Positions 6,734 through 11,115 of a DNA stretch of 11,115 nt are shown piece by piece. Origin of the DNA: Actinomycetota bacterium (GTDB taxonomy: Bacteria; Actinomycetota; Actinomycetes; Nanopelagicales; Nanopelagicaceae); NCBI GenBank assembly GCA_027731885.1, contig JAQCAO010000039.1, positions 1 to 11,115 of the forward strand, given 5' to 3'. The position numbers and the translations under genes were made by a program. Each line of letters starts with the position of its first letter. The first letter of the stretch is position 1. The notes under the pieces are model-generated. The model saw nothing but the letters and a program-made list of their open reading frames with translations. It was not told the origin of the DNA and searched no databases.

Positions 6734-7273
6734 ATGACAACTGCCGCTGATGGCTCTCAAAAAAAAGGCCGCCCAACTCCAAAGCGTAAAGATGCTCAAG
6801 CATCAACTAAGGTTTCTTCGCTAGCGCCAGCATCGACTAAAGCGGAGAAGAAGCGCGCCAAGGATGCTGCAAGAGTCGCTCGGATGAATCACCGCGCAGC
6901 ATACTTACGTGGTGATGAGGCCGCGCTTCCTTTACGTGATCGCGGTCCTGAGAAAAAGTTTGTCAGAAACTTCATCGATTCACGTCGTTCGATAGGTGAG
7001 TATTTCCTACCGATTATCGGCATTGTTCTTCTTCTATCTTTGATTCCAATAAGTATCTTTGCGGTGGCGGGCATCGCCATTATGTACAGCGTTCTATTGG
7101 TATCAATACTCGACGGCTTTTTGCTCTCCCGAAAGATCAAGGCCGAAGTAAGAGAACGTTTTCCAGATAAGAGCACAAAAGGTCTAGGCCTTTATGGATG
7201 GCTGAGATCGACACAGATGCGCCGCATGCGCGCACCTAAGCCCCAAGTTAAGGCTGGCCAGCAGTTTAACTAA
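6734..7273 (+). CDS. DUF3043 family membrane protein
   Basis: Actinobacterial protein family of unknown function; 179 residues, near the usual length. It has a long basic N-terminal region beginning with the family motif KKGRPTPKRKDA (10-21), a lysine/arginine-rich stretch (39-56), and the conserved FVRNFIDSRRSIGEYFLP (76-93). Two close membrane helices follow (about 91-110 and 112-131). The C-terminus is basic, with GLYGWLRSTQMRRMRAPKP. The positive flanks suggest both ends are cytoplasmic. A run of eight A bases (6759-6766) near the 5' end encodes Q-K-K and could slip. The gene is eight bases after nadA but appears to have its own promoter. Its stop codon overlaps that of the convergent aldo/keto reductase gene. 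No function is proposed. Confidence 0.88.
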   Translation: MTTAADGSQKKGRPTPKRKDAQASTKVSSLAPASTKAEKKRAKDAARVARMNHRAAYLRGDEAALPLRDRGPEKKFVRNFIDSRRSIGEYFLPIIGIVLLLSLIPISIFAVAGIAIMYSVLLVSILDGFLLSRKIKAEVRERFPDKSTKGLGLYGWLRSTQMRRMRAPKPQVKAGQQFN

Positions 7274-8271
7274 GCGCGCGGATTTGGGCTCTTGGTCGCA
7301 CTTGGATCGGTATTGGGTAAAGAGCCAAGTGCTTTATCTATAGCCTTCATTTGATCTGTCGAGAGCTTTACGCCAGATGCTTTTACATTCTCTTTTACTT
7401 GTGAAGGTTTGGTAGCTCCCATAATTGCACTAGACACATTTGGGTTCTGTAAGACCCACGCTATTGCAAGTTGACCAATTGTGAGATCGGCATCTTTCGC
7501 AATTGGTGCCAAATTTTGCACCGCTGTTAAAACCTCTTCGCGTAGCCAATTTGAGATCATTCCTGCGCCAGATTTCTTATCGGTAGCGCGCGAGCCAGTT
7601 GGTGGTTTCTTACCTGGCAGGTACTTTCCGGTCAATACCCCTTGGGCCATTGGCGACCAGACGATCTGACCGATTCCTTCTTTCTTACTTAAAGGAACCA
7701 CTTCGCTTTCGATAACGCGCCACAGCGCGGAATACTGCGGCTGGCTGGAAACAAAACGGTTATAGCCCTTAGCATCTTGAATCTTCAGCGCCTGAGAAAT
7801 TTGCTCTGCGTTCCATTCAGAGAAACCTATGTAGTGCACTTTTCCAGATCGAATTAAGTCATCAAATGCGCTGAGTGATTCTTCTAATGGAGTTTCGTAA
7901 TCAAAGCGATGCATTTGATAGAGATCTATATGGTCGGTATTTAAACGCTTTAAAGATGCGTTGCAAGATTCAATAATATGTTTACGCGATAGACCGCGGT
8001 CGTTCTTGCCCGGACCAGTTGGCCAATACACTTTGGTGAAGAGCTCATAAGATTCCCGCCTAATCCCCTTTAGCGCTCTTCCAAGAACTGATTCAGCCTT
8101 TGTTCCCGCGTAAACATCTGCGGTGTCAAAGGTAGTTACTCCCAAATCATAAGCAGTTCGGACACATTTAATTGCCGCTTCTGATTCAACTTGCGATCCA
8201 TGGGTTATCCAATTGCCGTAGGCAATCTCCGAGACATACATTCCTGATGAGCCGAGGCGTCTATATTCCAT
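7270..8271 (-). CDS. Aldo/keto reductase
   Basis: NAD(P)H-dependent oxidoreductase with a TIM-barrel fold that reduces aldehydes or ketones; the substrate is not predictable. The protein has 333 residues from the ATG at 8271. The catalytic tetrad is complete: D49 and Y54 in FDTADVY, K80 in LFTKVYW, and H121 in LYQMHRFD. The opening MEYRRLGSSGMYVSEIAYGNW and YIGFSEWNAEQI resemble the Kv-beta-like subgroup. C-terminal cofactor-binding features include SSAIMGATKPSQVKENV. A longer reading from 8430 would run through the riboswitch on the other strand, and its extra 53 residues look unlike any reductase; it is rejected. TATGGT seven bases before 8271 supports this start; an ATG at 8283 is the alternative. 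The stop overlaps the DUF3043 stop by four bases. Confidence 0.92.
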   Translation of the reverse strand: MEYRRLGSSGMYVSEIAYGNWITHGSQVESEAAIKCVRTAYDLGVTTFDTADVYAGTKAESVLGRALKGIRRESYELFTKVYWPTGPGKNDRGLSRKHIIESCNASLKRLNTDHIDLYQMHRFDYETPLEESLSAFDDLIRSGKVHYIGFSEWNAEQISQALKIQDAKGYNRFVSSQPQYSALWRVIESEVVPLSKKEGIGQIVWSPMAQGVLTGKYLPGKKPPTGSRATDKKSGAGMISNWLREEVLTAVQNLAPIAKDADLTIGQLAIAWVLQNPNVSSAIMGATKPSQVKENVKASGVKLSTDQMKAIDKALGSLPNTDPSATKSPNPRA

Positions 8272-8278
8272 AGCGCTG

Positions 8279-8284
8279 ACCATA
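8279..8284 (-). promoter_or_regulatory. Candidate -10 element (TATGGT) for leaderless aldo/keto reductase gene
   Basis: TATGGT on the minus strand is seven bases before the ATG at 8271. A TTGACA lies just seven bases further up, too close to serve as its -35 box. The same hexamer occurs on the plus strand at 8331-8336, giving two divergent promoters in a 60-base space. Confidence 0.45.
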
Positions 8285-8330
8285 CTCGTGCTGTCAAGGG
8301 TTGCGTGTTCTGTTGCAATTGCCCAAGTCT

Positions 8331-8336
8331 TATGGT
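8331..8336 (+). promoter_or_regulatory. Candidate -10 element (TATGGT) for the riboswitch transcript
   Basis: TATGGT ends about seven bases before 8343-8344, where the first helix of the cobalamin aptamer begins at 8345. A transcript starting here would carry the whole aptamer with almost no extra sequence. No good -35 box is visible; TTGCAA at 8313-8318 is only 12 bases away. Confidence 0.4.
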
Positions 8337-8342
8337 TTGGTT

Positions 8343-8519
8343 GGCAGGTAAGAAAAAAGTAAGACTGCAGTAAATGTTTAACAGCTTGCCTTTCAGGGGA
8401 AGTCGGTGAAAATCCGACGCTGACCCGCAACCGTGAAGGCGCCTCGGCGCCTAAGTCGGATTACCTGGATCGCTAAGTGATTAAAGACAGACACCCGCCG
8501 AGGTTTGCGGGGCGTAGTC
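8343..8519 (+). ncRNA. Cobalamin (vitamin B12) riboswitch
   Basis: The conserved core is plain: GGGGAAG at 8396, then GGTGAAAATCC, then the B12 box segment GCTGACCCGCAACCGTGA (about 8419-8436), then AGTCGGATTACCTGG (8454-8468). The enclosing helix pairs CAGGUAA (8345-8351) with UUACCUG (8461-8467), seven perfect pairs. A hairpin AGGCG/CGCCU (8437-8452) presents the loop CCUCGG (8442-8447). A second hairpin (CCCG 8494-8497 with CGGG 8508-8511) presents CCGAGG (8498-8503), the exact complement, as expected of the L5-L13 kissing loop that reports ligand binding. By family knowledge it lowers expression of downstream genes when corrinoid is abundant. It lies in the 328-base gene-free stretch before the SCO2322-family gene. 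Exact ends are approximate. Confidence 0.95.
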
Positions 8520-8599
8520 ACAAGGAAAGTATCTTTTTGTACTTTAATTGCAACTACCCCTGTGAGGCTCTTTCGTAATGAGAGGCTCTACAGAATAAA
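8520..8599 (+). other. Riboswitch expression platform and leader; mechanism unclear
   Basis: Between the kissing-loop hairpin and the ATG at 8600 lie a weak hairpin AAAGTA/TACTTT (8526-8531 with 8540-8545, T-rich loop) and an eight-base direct repeat GAGGCTCT (8564-8571 and 8582-8589). No U-tract follows either GC-rich hairpin, so there is no classic intrinsic terminator. No good Shine-Dalgarno sequence precedes 8600 either. Whether control acts on transcription or translation cannot be settled by eye. Confidence 0.4.
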
Positions 8600-9139
8600 A
8601 TGAATGTAAATAGAAAGTTATCAGGCGTTATTTCACTCGCCCTATTAATCACCGCAAGCATCACACTTTCACCAATGGCAAGCGCTGCGGATAAAGGTTG
8701 GCGGTACTGGGGTTATTACCAAGCCGCACCTGGTGCTAAGACTTGGACTGCGGCACTGACTGGACCGACCGTCGATGTCAAAAATGGCGCAGTCGAAGGC
8801 TGGTCATTTGTTTTCAGCGCAGACGATGTGCCATCAATTGCGCCAGCAATTAAGCCTAACTTCGCTGAAATTTGCAGAAAAGTGAAGGCGAAAAAGGGTA
8901 TGAAGCGGATAGCCCTGGTGATCGATTTTGGTTCACCAAGTTACGCTCCAAAGGGTGAGAAAGTTAAGAAGAGTTTCACAACCTGTGTTCGTACTGCAAA
9001 GACATCACAAGGAATCGATGTCCTAGGGCAGGCAGTCAAGGTCCGAGCCGCTGAGAGTGGCTTGATCTGCGGATTAAATGGTTATCCGAAGAAAGAGTGT
9101 GGGGTTGAGATTTCAACGCCCGCGGCGCTGAAGAAGTAA
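8600..9139 (+). CDS. Secreted SCO2322-family protein
   Basis: Exported 179-residue protein. It has a Sec signal peptide: basic MNVNRK, hydrophobic core about 7-23, then cleavage after A27-S28-A29. The mature part begins with DKGWRYWGYYQ (31-41), and GAVEGWSFVFSADD (63-76), RIALVIDFG (103-111) and GLNGYPKKECG (158-168) follow. From memory these match the actinobacterial SCO2322 family, often found beside ECF transporter genes. There are four cysteines in the mature chain (C92, C129, C157, C167), enough for two disulfides. No lipobox, no C-terminal anchor and no known catalytic motif. It is first in the operon behind a cobalamin riboswitch, 10 bases before the T component, so it probably acts outside the membrane in corrinoid capture or delivery to the transporter. 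That role is inference; the family has no established function that I know of. Confidence 0.78.
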   Translation: MNVNRKLSGVISLALLITASITLSPMASAADKGWRYWGYYQAAPGAKTWTAALTGPTVDVKNGAVEGWSFVFSADDVPSIAPAIKPNFAEICRKVKAKKGMKRIALVIDFGSPSYAPKGEKVKKSFTTCVRTAKTSQGIDVLGQAVKVRAAESGLICGLNGYPKKECGVEISTPAALKK

Positions 9140-9149
9140 AAGACTGTAG

Positions 9150-9896
9150 ATGAAATCGTTGCATCCGCTTACTTGGTGGATCTGGTCGCTCTTAATTGTT
9201 GGCGCGGTAATTTCTGCCAATAATTCATGGGTTGCCACATTCGCAATTGCGGGTGCAACGATTTTGGTGCGGCAGTATGCCGCCGACGCACCTTGGGCCC
9301 GCACCTTCTGGTTTTCACTTAAGGTCGGCGCTTTCATTTTAGTAATTCGCTCCATTGTGGGCGTGCTAATTGGGGTTCCTATTCCTGGTACCAAACTCTT
9401 CACTCTGCCAATCCTGCCGCTACCAAGTTGGTTGGCGGGAATCCGCATTGGTGGAGCCGTCACACAAGAACGCTTGCTTTCGTCGATACATGAAGGGTTG
9501 ATTATCGTCGCGGTGATTGCGCTCTTTGGCGCCGCTGTTTCATTGACTAGCCCACATAAATTACTTCGGGTAACGCCAGTGATGATCTATGAATTTGGCG
9601 TGGCCACCGTGATCGCTACATCTGCTCTTCCTAATTTAGTCCAGAGTATTTCGCGTATCCGACGCGCCAGATTGTTGCGGGGCGATGAAAAACCGACGTG
9701 GCGCTCAATTGCGCTGCCACTTCTGGAAGATTCGCTATCTAGATCACTAGAGCTCGCTGCCGCTATGGATGCACGCGGATATGGCGTGAGCCGGAAGAGA
9801 TCAAGGTATCGCCCAATAAGTTGGCGGCTAAATGATTCAGTGATTGTCATTGCCGCGACTCTAATTTTCGTATTCGTCTTAGTGCTGGCGCAGTGA
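9150..9896 (+). CDS. ECF transporter transmembrane (T) component, CbiQ family
   Basis: Scaffold subunit that couples ATPases to a substrate-binding S component in energy-coupling-factor vitamin and metal importers. The 248-residue protein has membrane segments around 9-38, 55-75, 115-131, 148-162 and 230-247. It carries both cytoplasmic coupling motifs: RIRRARLLRG (169-178, ARL) and AAAMDARGYG (203-212, ARG), which insert into the ATPase grooves. It begins 10 bases after the SCO2322-family stop, and its TGA overlaps the ATPase GTG. Behind a B12 riboswitch, corrinoid (or cobalt) import is the likely role. No S component lies within the window; it may follow beyond the right edge. No Shine-Dalgarno sequence is obvious. 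Confidence 0.9.
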   Translation: MKSLHPLTWWIWSLLIVGAVISANNSWVATFAIAGATILVRQYAADAPWARTFWFSLKVGAFILVIRSIVGVLIGVPIPGTKLFTLPILPLPSWLAGIRIGGAVTQERLLSSIHEGLIIVAVIALFGAAVSLTSPHKLLRVTPVMIYEFGVATVIATSALPNLVQSISRIRRARLLRGDEKPTWRSIALPLLEDSLSRSLELAAAMDARGYGVSRKRSRYRPISWRLNDSVIVIAATLIFVFVLVLAQ

Positions 9897-11115
9897 TTAC
9901 TTTCTCTCGGGTTTCACTGGTCTATCCGACCTCAACCACCACAATCCTCGAAGATCTATCTTTCGAAATTGCAGAAGGTGAGATGGTCTTAGTAATCGGA
10001 TCAACCGGAACCGGTAAATCTTCTTTACTGCGCTTAATTAATGGGCTAGTCCCCCATCACACTGGCGGAATTCTCGCGGGAGATATCTCAGTCGATGGAA
10101 TTTCCACGCAGTTGGTGCGCCCTGGCGAACTGGCTCACTTAGTCGGAATCGTTGGACAAAACCCAGCGCAGGGATTTGTGGCTGACATTGTTGAAGAAGA
10201 ACTCGCCTTCGGCATGGAGACGTTAAATATCGCACCTGATCTAATGCGAAAACGCGTGGAAGAGATCTTAGATTTGTTAGCCCTGTCTCATCTTCGTAAT
10301 CGCGTGATCTCAACTTTGAGTGGTGGCGAACAACAACGTCTGGCAATTGGTAGCGCCTTAGTAATGAACCCCAAAGTGCTGGTTCTCGATGAACCTACCA
10401 GCGCGCTCGATCCTATTGCGGCGGAAGAAGTGCTCTCTATCCTCCATCGCCTGGTTCACGATTTGAGTTTGACTGTCGTAATCGCCGAACATCGACTAGA
10501 GCGAGTGATCGGTTTCGCAGATCGAATTATCCATATCGCTGGCGATGGCAGCGCCGAAATAAACTTGCCCGAAGAGATTTTAAAGAGTTCGAGTATTGCC
10601 CCACCAATTGTGCATCTGGCACGCGCGCTAGGACTTTCTGGCGTTGGACTCAGCGTGCGTGATGTCAGGCGGATGACTGAAGATATCCGCGAGCGTGGAA
10701 AAGATATTGATATAAAACTGGAAACGATCGGCGCTATCTCAATAAGACTTAAGAATTTATCGCTTTCTTACGGTGATAAGAAAGCGCTCAATGACGTTTC
10801 CACGCAGATCTATGCTGGAGAGATAGTTGCTTTGATGGGCAGGAATGGCGCCGGCAAGAGCACTTTCCTCACAACTCTGGTCGGTTTAAATCGTCAATTT
10901 AGTGGCAGCTCTGAAATTTGTGGCATCAACTCATCTGATCTCAAAGGTAAAGTGCGAAGAGAGACTGTTGGATTTATTCCGCAAGAACCGAGTGATCTTC
11001 TTTATGGACAGAGCGTTGCAGATGAGTGCCAGCAGGCTGATACAGATAATCGGAGTACCCCTGGTTCTACCTATGCGCTCTTACAGCGCATTGTGCCATC
11101 TATAAATCCCGAGAC
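9893..11115 (+). CDS. ECF transporter ATPase with two nucleotide-binding domains, 3' end missing
   Basis: Cytoplasmic ATP-hydrolysing subunit of the ECF importer, with two ABC domains fused in one chain. 407 residues are in the window. Domain 1: Walker A GSTGTGKSS (36-44), Q-loop VGQNP (87-91), signature LSGGEQQR (142-149), Walker B VLVLDEP (162-168, E167 catalytic), switch H200. A linker (about 230-280) leads to domain 2 with Walker A GRNGAGKST (316-324) and Q-loop IPQEPSD (362-368). Its signature and Walker B lie beyond the right edge. Domain 1 appears complete and active; domain 2 cannot be judged. The GTG start overlaps the T-component stop (GTGA) and the protein begins VITFSRVSLVYPTS, typical of an ABC domain start. 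The frame has no stop up to base 11115. Confidence 0.92.
   Translation, partial: MITFSRVSLVYPTSTTTILEDLSFEIAEGEMVLVIGSTGTGKSSLLRLINGLVPHHTGGILAGDISVDGISTQLVRPGELAHLVGIVGQNPAQGFVADIVEEELAFGMETLNIAPDLMRKRVEEILDLLALSHLRNRVISTLSGGEQQRLAIGSALVMNPKVLVLDEPTSALDPIAAEEVLSILHRLVHDLSLTVVIAEHRLERVIGFADRIIHIAGDGSAEINLPEEILKSSSIAPPIVHLARALGLSGVGLSVRDVRRMTEDIRERGKDIDIKLETIGAISIRLKNLSLSYGDKKALNDVSTQIYAGEIVALMGRNGAGKSTFLTTLVGLNRQFSGSSEICGINSSDLKGKVRRETVGFIPQEPSDLLYGQSVADECQQADTDNRSTPGSTYALLQRIVPSINPE

Noticed and set aside
7247..7270. Imperfect inverted repeat GTTAA...TTAAC around CTGGCCAG as a terminator for the DUF3043 gene
   Set aside because: The stem is interrupted, lies within the coding sequence and has no U-tract.
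8272..8430. 53-residue N-terminal extension of the aldo/keto reductase from an ATG at 8430
   Set aside because: It would lie antisense to the riboswitch aptamer, has no reductase similarity, and both the family N-terminus MEYRRLG and a -10 hexamer point to 8271.
8526..8545. Hairpin AAAGTA/TACTTT as an intrinsic terminator of the riboswitch
   Set aside because: The stem is short and AT-rich and no U-tract follows it; the T-run lies in the loop.
8562..8603. Short upstream frame GTG at 8562 whose TGA overlaps the ATG at 8600 (13 codons)
   Set aside because: No ribosome binding site or start signal, and such a frame is common by chance. A TTG frame at 8537-8578 is equally unsupported.
1..11115. 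CRISPR arrays, insertion sequences, tRNA or rRNA genes, phage genes
   Set aside because: No repeat array, transposase, terminal inverted repeats, or tRNA-like folds were seen; all genes look like ordinary chromosomal housekeeping or transport genes.

Overview
The window looks like an actinobacterial chromosome fragment with moderate GC and very tight gene packing. The best guess is a streamlined freshwater actinobacterium (Nanopelagicales / acI type). Three things suggest this. The cytochrome oxidase genes are of the actinobacterial type, including a subunit IV (CtaF). The adenosine kinase resembles the mycobacterial AdoK type. The gene order ctaFDC / cysteine-desulfurase-like / carbohydrate kinase / erpA / nadA / DUF3043 is, from memory, an actinobacterial neighbourhood. 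The lineage is an inference; no rRNA or other marker is present.

Layout: bases 1-3057 (minus strand) hold ctaC-ctaD-ctaF, with overlapping stop and start codons, followed by the start of an SRPBCC-domain gene that runs off the left edge. A 58-base divergent gap (3058-3115) separates ctaC from a plus-strand gene that is recognisably a cysteine desulfurase relative but has lost the PLP lysine. That gene runs 44 bases into the 3' end of a convergent adenosine kinase gene, adoK. The A-type Fe-S carrier gene erpA lies upstream of adoK on the same strand. Diverging from erpA are nadA (an Fe-S enzyme of NAD synthesis) and a DUF3043 membrane-protein gene. The DUF3043 gene meets an aldo/keto reductase gene tail to tail, with the two stop codons overlapping.

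Bases 8272-8599 hold no gene but contain a clear cobalamin riboswitch (about 8343-8519), including a perfect six-base kissing-loop complement. It leads an operon of a secreted SCO2322-family protein, an ECF transporter T component and a two-domain ECF ATPase cut by the right edge. The riboswitch makes vitamin B12 or another corrinoid the most likely cargo and draws the poorly characterised secreted protein into that process.

The most striking signal across the window is that six genes have a TANNNT -10 hexamer exactly 6 or 7 bases before the start codon, with no Shine-Dalgarno sequence. This fits leaderless transcription and fixes several start codons that the longest open frame would misplace (ctaC, the aldo/keto reductase, and the GTG of the desulfurase-like gene). 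erpA is the exception, with a strong Shine-Dalgarno sequence.
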